From contig DATHVD010000087.1 in NCBI GenBank assembly GCA_035461525.1, forward strand, positions 1 through 64,000: DNA of 64,000 nucleotides, read 5' to 3'. The notes under the pieces are model-generated. The model had not been told where the DNA came from. It searched no databases and saw nothing but the letters and a program-made list of their open reading frames with translations. The position numbers and the translations under genes were made by a program. This DNA is from JAIBJN01 sp035461525. Lineage in GTDB: Bacteria > Actinomycetota > Thermoleophilia > Gaiellales > Gaiellaceae. How positions within the stretch are numbered: the first letter of the stretch is position 1; every line of letters begins with the position of its first letter. Below are positions 25,123 to 33,724 of this stretch, piece by piece.

Positions 25123-26414
25123 GAGCGCTCGCCCTGATCGACGGCGAGCACTACCCGGACGTCGTCCGGGAGGCGCTCGCAGCGCTGCCCCACGAGGTCG
25201 TCGGCGCGGTCATGCTCGGCGGCACGGAGAAGCTTCGCGGCGCCGAGCCCGACTACGGCGTCCCCCTCTGGAACCGGCTCCGGCACGCCCTCTCGGAGGT
25301 GGACGCCGACATCGTCGTCGACCTCTCCGACGAGCCCGTCGTCGACCTCCGCCGTCGCTTCCGGCTCGCCTCGCGCGCGCTCGCTGCCGGTCTCCCCTAC
25401 GTCGGCGCGGACTTCCGCCTCGACCCCGTCCGCTTCGAGCCGCTCGAGCGCCCCGCCCTCGCCATCATCGGCACGGGCAAGAGGGTGGGGAAGACCGCGG
25501 TCTCCGGCCACGTGGCGCGCCTGCTCGCCGCCACTCGGGAGGTCGTGATCGTCGCCATGGGCCGCGGCGGTCCAGCCGCGCCGGTCGTCGTCGAGGCGTC
25601 GCCGACGCTCGACGACCTGCTCGCGCTCTCCCGGGAGGGCCGGCACGCGGCCTCGGACTACATCGAGGACGCAGCCCTCGCCGGCGTCGTCACGGTCGGC
25701 GCGCGCCGCTGCGGCGGCGGGCTCGCCGGCGCGGCGTTCCTCTCGAACGTCGAGGAGGCCGCCCACCTCGCCGCCTCGCTCGAACCGGACATCGTCCTCC
25801 TCGAGGGGAGCGGCGCGACGGTCCCGCCGGTGGACGCCGGTCGGCGGATCCTCGTCGCCGGCGCGAGCCAGGGCGAGCACGTCGTCGCCGGCTACCTCGG
25901 CGCCTACCGCCTCCTCATCAGCGACCTCGTCGTCCTGACGATGTGCGAGGAGCCGCTCGCCACCGCCGTCCAGGTGGACGGGCTCCGCGCCGCCATCGCC
26001 GAGGTCGACCCGCGCCTGCCGGTGATCGCGACCGTGCTGCGCCCGCGCCCCGTCGAGCTCGTGGCCGGCCGCCGGGTCGCGTTCTTCTCCACCGCGCCGG
26101 AGGCGATTCACGACCGCCTGCGCGCGCATCTGGAGAAGGAGCACGGGGCGGATGTCGTCCTCGTCTCCGGGGCCCTCGCCAACCGCGGCGTCCTCAGAGC
26201 CGAGCTCGACGGCCCCGAGGCCGCGCGCGCCGAGGTGTTCCTCGTCGAGATCAAGGCGGCGGCGATCGACGTCGTCGCCGAGGCCGCCCAGGCCCGCGGC
26301 GTGCCCGTGGTCTTCGCCGACAACGAGGTGCTCCCGCTCCCGGGCGAGCTCGACCTGGACGAGCAGGTCGGAGCGCTCGCCGACGCGGTCGTCGTCGAGG
26401 GCGTGGCCGCGTGA
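25119..26414 (+). CDS. cpgS: Cyclic 2,3-diphosphoglycerate synthetase
   Basis: Uses ATP to close 2,3-diphosphoglycerate into its cyclic anhydride (cDPG), an intracellular solute/phosphagen known from Methanothermus and related methanogens. The 431-residue protein has the family-typical P-loop GTGKRVGKT (residues 118-126), LLEGSGATVPPVDAG in the middle and FLVEIKAAAIDVV with FADNEVLPL near the end. The gene is coupled by ATGA to the phosphoesterase and by GTGA to 2-phosphoglycerate kinase, the enzyme making its substrate. This pairing makes the assignment strong. Confidence 0.86.
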   Translation: MRALALIDGEHYPDVVREALAALPHEVVGAVMLGGTEKLRGAEPDYGVPLWNRLRHALSEVDADIVVDLSDEPVVDLRRRFRLASRALAAGLPYVGADFRLDPVRFEPLERPALAIIGTGKRVGKTAVSGHVARLLAATREVVIVAMGRGGPAAPVVVEASPTLDDLLALSREGRHAASDYIEDAALAGVVTVGARRCGGGLAGAAFLSNVEEAAHLAASLEPDIVLLEGSGATVPPVDAGRRILVAGASQGEHVVAGYLGAYRLLISDLVVLTMCEEPLATAVQVDGLRAAIAEVDPRLPVIATVLRPRPVELVAGRRVAFFSTAPEAIHDRLRAHLEKEHGADVVLVSGALANRGVLRAELDGPEAARAEVFLVEIKAAAIDVVAEAAQARGVPVVFADNEVLPLPGELDLDEQVGALADAVVVEGVAA

Positions 26415-27331
26415 ACGACCGCCGGCCGCCCGAGGCGCTCGTCTCCCACGATGTCGCGCTCCCCTACTCGAAGGGCCTCATGGCGCGCACCCTCATGGGC
26501 ACGGGGGTCCGGCCCGAGCGCGCCTACGAGCTCGCGCGCCTGATCGAGGGCGAGCTCGTGCGCGGCGGAGAGGCGTCCTCCGTCGCCCCGGAGCGCCTCT
26601 TCGACATCGCCGCCGGGGTGCTCGCTGCGCACGAGGGCGAGGACTCGGTCCGCCTCCTGCGCAGGCTCCAGGCGCTCCGCGAGCTCGACGTCCCGCTCGT
26701 CCTCCTCGTCGGCGGGGCCACGGGGACGGGCAAGTCGACGGTGGCGACCGAGGTGGCGCACCGCCTCGGGGTCACGCGCGTCACCTCCACCGACATCGTG
26801 CGCCAGACGATGCGGGCGTTCTTCTCGCAGAAGTTCATGCCGTCGATCCACTACTCGAGCTTCGAGGCCGGCCCGGCGGTGCGCATCCACGAGGGCGAGG
26901 AGGCCGACCCGACGCTCGTCGGCTTCAAGGAGCAGACCCGCAACGTCCTCGTCGGCGTGAAGGCCGTCATCGGCCGCGCGCTCGAGGAAGGCTACTCGAT
27001 CGCGCTCGAGGGAGTGCACCTCGTCCCCGGGGCCCTTCCGCGGGCCTACGAGGGCGCGGTCGTCGTCCAGTGCCTGCTCGCGATCGAGGACGAGGACGAG
27101 CACGCCCGCCACTTCTGGGTGCGCGAATCGGTCTCGGACGGCCTGCGCCCGATGCAGAAGTACCTGCGCGCGCTCCCGGAGATCCGCCGGATCCAGGACT
27201 ACCTGATCGAGCGCGCGGAGAAGACGGGGGTGCCCGTGATCGACAACGCCCGCATCGAGGGCGCGGTCAACGGGATCATCCACCTCGTCCTGGCCGAGGT
27301 CGAGCGGGCGCAGGACACCAACCGCGTGTGA
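26411..27331 (+). CDS. pgk2: 2-phosphoglycerate kinase
   Basis: Phosphorylates 2-phosphoglycerate to 2,3-diphosphoglycerate, the first step towards cDPG. 306 residues: an ATP-cone-like N-terminal region (about 10-90) and a P-loop kinase domain with GGATGTGKST at 101-110, STDIVRQTMRAF at 125-136 and EGVHLVPG near 200. This two-part layout matches the archaeal 2PGK family. It begins within the stop of cpgS (GTGA) and ends within the start of the GlpX-like gene. Confidence 0.87.
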   Translation: MNDRRPPEALVSHDVALPYSKGLMARTLMGTGVRPERAYELARLIEGELVRGGEASSVAPERLFDIAAGVLAAHEGEDSVRLLRRLQALRELDVPLVLLVGGATGTGKSTVATEVAHRLGVTRVTSTDIVRQTMRAFFSQKFMPSIHYSSFEAGPAVRIHEGEEADPTLVGFKEQTRNVLVGVKAVIGRALEEGYSIALEGVHLVPGALPRAYEGAVVVQCLLAIEDEDEHARHFWVRESVSDGLRPMQKYLRALPEIRRIQDYLIERAEKTGVPVIDNARIEGAVNGIIHLVLAEVERAQDTNRV

Positions 27332-28296
27332 CGGAGGCCCGTTGCCATTGCGAGGCGTTCGCCGCCGTCACCGAGCGGGCGGCCCTGGCGAGCGCGCGCT
27401 GGCTCGGTCGGGGCGACGTGCAGGGCGCCGCCGAGTCGGCGGCGACGGCGATGCGCACGGGGCTCGACCGGATGGACATCTCCGGCCGGATCGTGGTCGG
27501 AGGCGAGGAGGAGGGCGACGCGCTCGCCGTCGGGGCGACGGTGGGGCGCGGCGGCGACGAGGTCGACCTCGCCGTCGACCCGGTGGAGGGCCGCGCGGTC
27601 GTCGCGCGCGGCGACTACGGGGCCATGTCGATGATCGGCGTCGGCGAGTCGGGCTCGTTCCCTCAACTCCCCGACATGTACATGCGCAAGATGGCCGTCG
27701 GCCCGGTCGGCCGCGGCCGGATCGACCTCGGTCGCACCGTCGCCGCCAACGTCCGCGCGATCGCGGACGGTTTCGGCCGCAACCCGAACGACATCACCGC
27801 GATCGTCCTCGACCGCCCCCGCCACCACGACCTGATCGAGGAGATCCGCGCCTCCGGGGCGCGCATCAAGCTGATCCAGGACGGCGACGTAACCGCGTCG
27901 ATCACCGCTGCGATCCGTGGAACGAACGACCACATCGCCATCGGCATCGGCGGCGCCCGCCAGGCCGTCCTCTCGGCCGCCGCGCTCCGCTGCCTCGGCG
28001 GGGAGCTGCAGGCGCAGCTCTGGCCCACGTCCCGCAGCGAGGTCGAGCAGGCGCGCGAGTACGGCGTCGACGACCCGACGAAGGTGTTCACGACCGACGA
28101 GCTCGCCCCCGGTGAGGTCGTGGTCGCCGCGACGGGCGTCACGAATGGGGACCTCCTCCGCGGCGTCCGCTACCTGACGGACAGCGCCCGGACGCACTCG
28201 ATCGTCATGTGCACGCGCCACAACTGGGTCCGCTTCGTGGACGGCATCCACTTCTTCGCCCGCGAGCGGCGCGAGGAAGTGCGCCTCCTCGGGTAG
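27328..28296 (+). CDS. GlpX-family paralogue lacking metal-binding residues
   Basis: 322 residues, recognisably class II fructose bisphosphatase fold (GRGDV, VDPVEGR, LPDMYMRKMAVGP, DGDV, GIGGARQAV, ATGVTNGDLL). Compared with E. coli GlpX, three of the four metal ligands are changed: Asp33 to Ala, Glu57 to Gly and Glu213 to Gln; only Asp85 remains. The intact copy at 5858-6853 keeps all four. It is translationally coupled (GTGA) to 2-phosphoglycerate kinase. A regulatory, substrate-binding or altered hydrolytic role in the cDPG operon is possible; normal FBPase activity is unlikely. Confidence 0.85.
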   Translation: MTEARCHCEAFAAVTERAALASARWLGRGDVQGAAESAATAMRTGLDRMDISGRIVVGGEEEGDALAVGATVGRGGDEVDLAVDPVEGRAVVARGDYGAMSMIGVGESGSFPQLPDMYMRKMAVGPVGRGRIDLGRTVAANVRAIADGFGRNPNDITAIVLDRPRHHDLIEEIRASGARIKLIQDGDVTASITAAIRGTNDHIAIGIGGARQAVLSAAALRCLGGELQAQLWPTSRSEVEQAREYGVDDPTKVFTTDELAPGEVVVAATGVTNGDLLRGVRYLTDSARTHSIVMCTRHNWVRFVDGIHFFARERREEVRLLG

Positions 28297-28305
28297 GGTT
28301 GAGGC

Positions 28306-28608
28306 ATGCCCAGCCGCGAAGAAGTGGTCGACGCGCTCAGGGCCGTCGAGGATCCCGAGCTCGGGATGGACATCGTCGAGCTCGGCCTCCTCTACGACGT
28401 CGAGATCGAGGGCCCGAAGGTGCACTTGACCTACAGCCTCACCTCCATGGGGTGCCCCGTCGGCCCGCTCATCGAGCAGCAGATGCGCGAGGTCGTCGAG
28501 TCGATGGAGGGGGTGGGCGACGTCGAGGCGGAACTGACGTGGGAGCCCCCGTGGTCGCCGGAGAAGATGTCCGACGACGCCAAGCTCATCCTCGGCTTCG
28601 GCTACTAG
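28306..28608 (+). CDS. MIP18/PaaD-like (DUF59) iron-sulfur assembly protein
   Basis: 100 residues with the DUF59 core: DALRAVEDPELGMDIVELGL at the start, TSMGCPVGPLIEQQM with the conserved Cys near residue 50, and a C-terminal WEPPWSPEKMSDDAK. Members (SufT, PaaD, MIP18) help deliver Fe-S clusters. The gene follows the GlpX paralogue by 9 nt. A TAGGGT box 6 nt before the ATG, overlapping the previous stop, could give it its own leaderless transcript. Confidence 0.85.
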   Translation: MPSREEVVDALRAVEDPELGMDIVELGLLYDVEIEGPKVHLTYSLTSMGCPVGPLIEQQMREVVESMEGVGDVEAELTWEPPWSPEKMSDDAKLILGFGY

Positions 28609-28710
28609 GCGCTAGCGCTTCCTATCCGGCCCGTGTACTCGACTTTCGGCGAGTCGCGTTCTCGCCCATCGGCGGTCGCCCGCGGCGGCCGGCTCGACTC
28701 AAACTGAGCC

Positions 28711-28917
28711 ATGGCGAAGGGAGTCGAGGAGAGGCGGAAGAAGGTCCTCGCCGAGGAGACGGCGGTGCGGCGGTGGCGGCGGGGCCAGTTCCTCGCTCTC
28801 GGGTTCGCCCCCCCGGAGGCGGAGGCGCTCACGAAGGCGCCGGTCGACCTCGCGCTCGTCCGCAAGCTCGTCTCGGCCGGATGTCCTCTCGAGACCGTGT
28901 GGCGGATCGTCCTCTGA
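28711..28917 (+). CDS. Small basic conserved hypothetical protein
   Basis: 68 residues, mostly helical and positively charged at the start, then FAPPEAEALTKAPVDLALVRKLV. That segment reads like a short winged-helix or tuber-like adaptor piece but cannot be assigned. The single cysteine is in SAGCPLETVW. The following small gene starts 11 nt downstream. Confidence 0.6.
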   Translation: MAKGVEERRKKVLAEETAVRRWRRGQFLALGFAPPEAEALTKAPVDLALVRKLVSAGCPLETVWRIVL

Positions 28918-28928
28918 GGGGGCCGGAA

Positions 28929-29129
28929 TTGTCGAAGTACGTCGCCGAGCTCGAGCTGACGTTCGAGTGCGAGAGCCTCGAGGCCGTCGGCGCGGTGCTC
29001 CGCCGCCTGTCCCGGGCCGCCGAGAGTGCGGGCTTCGACGTGAGGAAAGGCAAGGCCGCGCCGGCCGGTCGGGAAGAGAGCAAGCCCGGGGAGACCGGCC
29101 CCGTCCCGCCCTCGCGCGGCCGGGACTGA
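28929..29129 (+). CDS. Small hypothetical protein
   Basis: 66 residues starting at TTG 28929 (SKYVAELELTFECESLEAV). The first 40 residues suggest an alpha-beta ferredoxin-like strand-helix unit; the rest is a Pro/Ser/Gly tail. Codon composition and the regular hydrophobic pattern favour coding. It is co-oriented with the preceding small gene and convergent with the AlkZ-like gene. Confidence 0.5.
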   Translation: MSKYVAELELTFECESLEAVGAVLRRLSRAAESAGFDVRKGKAAPAGREESKPGETGPVPPSRGRD

Positions 29130-29132
29130 GGG

Positions 29133-30308
29133 TCAGGACGAGAGCTCGCGCTCGAGCGGCGTCCGAAAGCGCGGGGACACCCGCACGCCGCCCACCGCGG
29201 CGGACAGGCGCTCGGCCGCGACTTCGATCCGCGCCGCGGCCTCGGCGCCGACGTCCTCGAGCAGCCTGACGACGACTTCGCCGCTCTCCGGCTGACCCCA
29301 GCCGCCGACGACACGGCCGGCGCACCAGACGGTCGGGCCTGCGTTGCCTGCGGTGTCGAAGAGCGTGGGCGCGTGCTCGCCGAGGTACCAGGCGCGCTCC
29401 TTCCAGCCCATCACCGTCGGGTCGAGCGCGGGGAGGAGGGCGACCCAGGGCTCGGCGGGCGGCGCGGGGTCGAGGTCGTCCGCGAGCACGAGGCCTGGCC
29501 CGCTATCGAGCTTCACCTCGACGATGTCGAGCGGCCCGAGCGCGTCCGCGACGTCGCGGGCGGGCCAGCCCGTCCACCAGCGCAGGTCGGTCGTGGTCCC
29601 GGGCCCGAACGCGGCGAGCCAGCGACGGACGAGCTCCGTCCGCGCCGCGGCCTCGTCCCACGGCTCGAGCCCACCCGGCAGCCACCGCTCGAGCGGCGTC
29701 CAGCGGTGCTGGCTGCTCAGCCACGAGCCGCGTGGGCGGCCGCGGACGACCCGCCCCTCGGCGCCGAGGAGGCCGAGGAGCCGCGTCGTCAGCCGCTGCA
29801 CGCCGGCCCACGCCGTGCCCTCGCCGTAGGGAAACTCCTCGCGGAGCTCCGGGACATCGCCCGAGAGCTCGGCGCCGGTCGCCTCGCCGCGCGCCGCGAG
29901 CGCGCGGAGCGTCGCCTCCTCCACCATGGCGAGGTGGGCGGCGCGGTCGCGGCCGTCGTCCTTGCTCGCGAGAAGGCCGTCGAGCGTGCGCCGCTCCCGC
30001 GCCGCGATCGCGCCCGCGCAGGCGGCCTGGATCACCGAGGCAGCGTCGAGCGTGGCGACGAACATTGTTCGCCGCATGCCCAGTAGGCGGAGGAGCGTCC
30101 GCTCCTCGTAGAGGGCGCGCTCGACCGCCTCGACCTCGAGGCCGCCGGTGCGCGCGGCGACGGCGAGGTAGACGGACGCCGGGTCGGTCGCGTGCAGGGC
30201 GACGACGGCGCGCGCCGCCTCCTCCGGGCCCTCCGCACGGTCTTCCGCGGCGAGGCGGTGCCGGAGCCCGAGCCGCGCCCGGCGCTCCTCGACGCCGATC
30301 CGCCGCAC
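29133..30308 (-). CDS. Winged-helix DNA-binding protein, AlkZ-like (HTH_42/DUF1006)
   Basis: 391 residues with family hallmarks: VALHATDPASVYLAVAART near residue 38, LLRLLGMRRTMFVAT near 80, the long middle helical part with WLSSQHRWTPLERW, and LLPALDPTVMGWKERAWYLG near 300. AlkZ-type proteins are DNA glycosylases that unhook interstrand crosslinks via a QxQ/QxD motif; here the corresponding catalytic pattern is not evident, so activity is unsure. The GTG start lies 3 nt after the stop of the upstream oxidoreductase. Confidence 0.82.
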   Translation of the reverse strand: MRRIGVEERRARLGLRHRLAAEDRAEGPEEAARAVVALHATDPASVYLAVAARTGGLEVEAVERALYEERTLLRLLGMRRTMFVATLDAASVIQAACAGAIAARERRTLDGLLASKDDGRDRAAHLAMVEEATLRALAARGEATGAELSGDVPELREEFPYGEGTAWAGVQRLTTRLLGLLGAEGRVVRGRPRGSWLSSQHRWTPLERWLPGGLEPWDEAAARTELVRRWLAAFGPGTTTDLRWWTGWPARDVADALGPLDIVEVKLDSGPGLVLADDLDPAPPAEPWVALLPALDPTVMGWKERAWYLGEHAPTLFDTAGNAGPTVWCAGRVVGGWGQPESGEVVVRLLEDVGAEAAARIEVAAERLSAAVGGVRVSPRFRTPLERELSS

Positions 30309-30310
30309 GG

Positions 30311-31294
30311 CTACCCCGGGATCCGGAGGACGACCTTGCCGAGCTGGCGCCCGGCCTCGAGGTGCTCGTGCGCGGCGGCGGCCTCGGCGAGCGGGAAGAC
30401 GCGGTCGACGACCGGCTTCGCGCGTCCGCTGGCGACGAGGTCGTAGACGCCCGCGAAGTCCTCGCGGGTCCCCATGGTCGAGCCGAGGATCGTGAGCTGC
30501 TTCCACCAGATCCGGTGCAGGTTGGCGGGCGGGTTCGGGCCCGTGGTTGCCCCGCAGACGGCGACGCGGCCGCCGACCGCCGCGACCTGGAGCGAGGTCT
30601 TCCAGGTCGCCTCGCCCACGTGCTCCACGACGACGTCTGCGCCGCGGCCCCCGGTCGCCTCGCGCACGGCCGCGACGACGTCGCCGCCCGCGTGGTTGAC
30701 CGTCGCGTCGGCGCCGAGCTCCGCCGCGGCGGCGAGCTTGTCGTCGCTCGACGACGTGACGATCACCCGCGCTCCCAGCGCCTTCGCCACCTGAAGGGCC
30801 GCCGTGGCGACGCCGCCGCCGATACCCCACACGAACACCCACTCGCCCTCGCGCAGGCCGGCGCGCGTGACGAGCATCCGGTAGGCGGTCTCGAACACGA
30901 GCGGGAACGCCGCCGCCTCCTCGAAGGAAAGGGCGTCCGGGATCGGGTGGACGTAGTCCCCGGGGACCGCGATCAGCTCGGCGTGGGTGCCGTCCCGGTG
31001 CTCGCCGATGATGTGCGCCCCGTCCTCGAGGCCGGGGTTGAGGAGTACGCGGTCACCCTCGCGGAAGTGGTCGGCGCCCTCGCCGAGGGCGACGACGACC
31101 CCGGCGCCGTCGGCGCCCAGGATCCGCGGCTTCGGGGCAGAGGGAAGCCCGCGGCGGAGCCAGAGGTCGAGGTGGTTGAGGGAGGCTGCACGGAGCCCGA
31201 CGAGCACCTCGCCGGGGCCGGGGGCGGGATCGGGCGCGTCCTCGTAGCGAAGGACCTCGGGCCCGCCGTCCTCGTGGATGCGCACCGCCTTCAC
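30311..31294 (-). CDS. Zinc-type (MDR) quinone oxidoreductase-like dehydrogenase
   Basis: A 327-residue NAD(P)H-dependent medium-chain reductase/dehydrogenase with an N-terminal GroES-like domain (ASLNHLDLWLRRG, ILGADGAGVV) and a Rossmann domain (VWGIGGGVATAALQVAKALG). The usual structural-zinc cysteine loop is missing: the region reads NPGLEDGAHIIGEHRDG. A TACGAT box on the minus strand (31306-31301) lies 6 nt upstream of the GTG, giving a leaderless start divergent from queG. Substrate unknown. Confidence 0.86.
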   Translation of the reverse strand: MKAVRIHEDGGPEVLRYEDAPDPAPGPGEVLVGLRAASLNHLDLWLRRGLPSAPKPRILGADGAGVVVALGEGADHFREGDRVLLNPGLEDGAHIIGEHRDGTHAELIAVPGDYVHPIPDALSFEEAAAFPLVFETAYRMLVTRAGLREGEWVFVWGIGGGVATAALQVAKALGARVIVTSSSDDKLAAAAELGADATVNHAGGDVVAAVREATGGRGADVVVEHVGEATWKTSLQVAAVGGRVAVCGATTGPNPPANLHRIWWKQLTILGSTMGTREDFAGVYDLVASGRAKPVVDRVFPLAEAAAAHEHLEAGRQLGKVVLRIPG

Positions 31295-31300
31295 GGCGCG

Positions 31301-31331
31301 ATCGTACCCTGACTTCGGCCGCTGGTACGGT
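31301..31331. promoter_or_regulatory. Divergent leaderless promoters of the oxidoreductase and queG
   Basis: The minus-strand box TACGAT (31306-31301) lies 6 nt from its GTG. The plus-strand box TACGGT (31326-31331) lies 9 nt from the queG ATG. The two form an imperfect inverted repeat (CGTACC ... GGTACG). Confidence 0.45.
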
Positions 31332-31340
31332 GACAGCGAG

Positions 31341-32336
31341 ATGACGGCCGCGGAGCTCGACCGCCTGGCGGAGGAGCTCGGGATCGACGTCGTCGGGGCC
31401 GCTCCGGCCGGGCCGTACGACGAGACCGAGCGTCACATCGTGGAGCGCCGCGCCCGCGGGCTCTTCGCGGACATGCGCTTCACGATGGCTCAGCCCGAGG
31501 TCTCGTGCCACCCGGAGACGCTGCTCCCGGGCGCGCGCACGGTCGTCTCGGCGGCGCTCTGCTACTACGCGCCCGGGCCGGCGCCCGGGCCGGGGGAGGG
31601 ACGGCTCCCGCGCTACACCTGGGCCGACCACTACGCCTCGCTCCGGGAGAAGCTCGACGCGCTCGGGCGGAGGCTCGGCGGAAGCTATCGCGTGCTCGTG
31701 GATGCCAACCAGCATGTCGACCGGGAGGGAGCCGTCCGGGCCGGCGTCGGCTTCTACGGCAAGAACACGATGGTGATCACGCACCGCCACGGCTCCTGGG
31801 TCGTGCTCGGCACCCTCGTCACCGACGCCGGGATCGAGCCGAGCCCGCCGCTCGCGCTCGACTGCGGCTCCTGCACCCTCTGCGTCGAGGCGTGCCCGAC
31901 GGACGCGCTCGACGAGCCCGGCACGGTCGACTCGACGCGCTGCCTCTCCTACTGGACGCAGGCGCCGGCGCCGATCCCCCAGCCGTACCGCGAGGAGCTC
32001 GGCGCCCAGGTCTACGGCTGCGACATCTGCCAGGACGTGTGCCCGTGGAACCGCGGGATCGAGAAGCGACGGGCGGGGGAGAGCCGGCCGGCGGGCGCCG
32101 AGCCGGTCGTCTCCCTCGTCGACTGGCTGCGGGCCGGGGACGACGAGCTGCGAGAGCGCTACGACCGCCTCTACGTCCCGCGCAACGACGCGCGCTACCT
32201 GCGCCGGAACGCGCTCGTCGCCGCGGGGAACTCGGGCGTGGAGGCGCTCGCGGAGGCGGTGCGGCCGTATGCGGAGGGCGACGACGAGCTCCTCCGCGAC
32301 CACGCCGAGTGGGCGCTGGAGCGCCTGGAGCGATGA
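31341..32336 (+). CDS. queG: Epoxyqueuosine reductase
   Basis: Catalyses the last step of queuosine synthesis in tRNA, reducing epoxyqueuosine using cobalamin and two [4Fe-4S] clusters. The 331-residue protein has the two clusters visible as CGSCTLCVEACPTDAL (about 175-190) and CDICQDVCPWN (about 225-240), plus the catalytic-region GFYGKNTMVI. It is slightly shorter than E. coli QueG because the C-terminal HEAT-like part is reduced. It overlaps rtcB by ATGA. queA and tgt occur 14 kb away in the same window. Confidence 0.93.
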   Translation: MTAAELDRLAEELGIDVVGAAPAGPYDETERHIVERRARGLFADMRFTMAQPEVSCHPETLLPGARTVVSAALCYYAPGPAPGPGEGRLPRYTWADHYASLREKLDALGRRLGGSYRVLVDANQHVDREGAVRAGVGFYGKNTMVITHRHGSWVVLGTLVTDAGIEPSPPLALDCGSCTLCVEACPTDALDEPGTVDSTRCLSYWTQAPAPIPQPYREELGAQVYGCDICQDVCPWNRGIEKRRAGESRPAGAEPVVSLVDWLRAGDDELRERYDRLYVPRNDARYLRRNALVAAGNSGVEALAEAVRPYAEGDDELLRDHAEWALERLER

Positions 32337-33715
32337 CGGCCGCGCTCCGCGAGGTGGCGCCATACGAGTGGGAGCTCCCGCAGGAGCCGCCGATGAACGT
32401 CCCCGGCCGCGTCTTCGCCAGCAGGCGGATGGTCGAGTCCGGGGAGCTCGAGAACGCGCTCGGCCAGGTGCGGAACGTCGCCTGCCTTTCCGGGATTGTC
32501 GGCGCCTCCTACGCCATGCCGGACATCCACTGGGGCTATGGGTTCCCGATCGGAGGCGTCGCCGCCTTCGATGTCAAGGACGGGGTCGTCTCGCCCGGCG
32601 GCGTCGGCTACGACATCGCCTGCGGGGTGCGGCTCCTGCGCTCCTCGCTGCGCGCGGACGCCGTCCGCGACCGCGTGCCGGAGCTCCTGCACGAGCTCTC
32701 GCGCTCAGTGCCCACGGGCACGGGCCGGGGAGGAAGGCTCGATCTCGGCCGCGCCGACCTGGAGGCCGTGCTCCGCGAGGGCGCGCGCTGGGCGGTGGCG
32801 CGTGGGCTCGGCGTCGAGGCCGACCTGGAGCACGCCGAGGACGAGGGCGCGCTCGAGGGCGCCGTCCTCGACGAGGTCTCGGAGAGGGCCTTCGTCCGGG
32901 GTGCCGCGACGCTCGGCTCCCTCGGCGCCGGCAACCACTTCCTCGAGGTGCAGGAGGTGGCGGAGATCCACGACGCCGAGACGGCGGCGGACTGGGGGCT
33001 CGAGCCGGGGGCGCTCACGGTGATGATCCACTCCGGGAGCCGTGGGCTCGGCCACCAGGTGTGCACGGACTTCCTGCGGGAGCTGGAGCGCGCGGCCGCG
33101 CGCGAGAAGATCGAGCTGCCCGACCGCCAGCTCGCCTGCGCGCGCTTCGCCGGCGAGGCGGGGCAGCGCTACTACGGCGCGATGGTGGCCGCCTCGAACT
33201 TCGCGCGCGCGAACCGGCAGGTCATGACGCATCGCGTGCGCGAGTCGTTCGCAAGCGTCTTCGACGGCGGCGGCCTCGGCCTCGACCTCGTCTACGACGT
33301 CTGTCACAACATCGCCAAGGTCGAGCGCTACGAGGGCCGCGACCTCGTCGTCCACCGCAAGGGCGCGACGCGCTCCTTCCCCGGCCAGCCGGTGCTGATC
33401 CCGGGCGACATGGAGCGCGCCTCGTGGGTGCTGCGCGGCCTGGAGACGTCGCTGAAGCGCTCGTTCGGCTCCACGTGCCACGGCGCCGGCCGCGTACTCG
33501 GCCGCAAGGAGGCGAAGCGCCGCATCCGCCCCGAGGACCTGCGCCGCGAGCTGGAGGAGGCCGGCATCCTCGTCAAGGTGGGCAAGGCCGCCCTCCTCGT
33601 CGAGGAGGCGCCGGCCGCGTACAAGGACGTCTCCGAGGTGGTCGAGGTCTGCGAGGGAGCGGGCCTCTCGGCGCGCGTGGCGCGCCTGCGCCCGCTCGCG
33701 GTGCTCAAGGGCTGA
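32333..33715 (+). CDS. rtcB: RNA-splicing ligase RtcB
   Basis: Joins 2,3-cyclic-phosphate or 3-phosphate RNA ends to 5-OH ends with GTP and Mn2+ (tRNA repair/splicing). 460 residues. Metal and guanylylation residues are present: Cys in GYDIACGVR, His in LGAGNHFLEV and MIHSGSRGLGHQV, HNIAKVE, HRKGATR, IPGDM, and the nucleophilic His in STCHGAGR near 385. It is coupled to queG by overlap, pairing two tRNA-related activities. No archease partner gene is seen nearby. Confidence 0.94.
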   Translation: MTAALREVAPYEWELPQEPPMNVPGRVFASRRMVESGELENALGQVRNVACLSGIVGASYAMPDIHWGYGFPIGGVAAFDVKDGVVSPGGVGYDIACGVRLLRSSLRADAVRDRVPELLHELSRSVPTGTGRGGRLDLGRADLEAVLREGARWAVARGLGVEADLEHAEDEGALEGAVLDEVSERAFVRGAATLGSLGAGNHFLEVQEVAEIHDAETAADWGLEPGALTVMIHSGSRGLGHQVCTDFLRELERAAAREKIELPDRQLACARFAGEAGQRYYGAMVAASNFARANRQVMTHRVRESFASVFDGGGLGLDLVYDVCHNIAKVERYEGRDLVVHRKGATRSFPGQPVLIPGDMERASWVLRGLETSLKRSFGSTCHGAGRVLGRKEAKRRIRPEDLRRELEEAGILVKVGKAALLVEEAPAAYKDVSEVVEVCEGAGLSARVARLRPLAVLKG

Positions 33716-33724
33716 GCCGCCGGC

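Noticed and set aside
31295..31340. CGTACC...GGTACG inverted repeat as a repressor operator
   Set aside because: The repeat is explained by two divergent -10 boxes in mirror orientation, so a separate operator is not needed.
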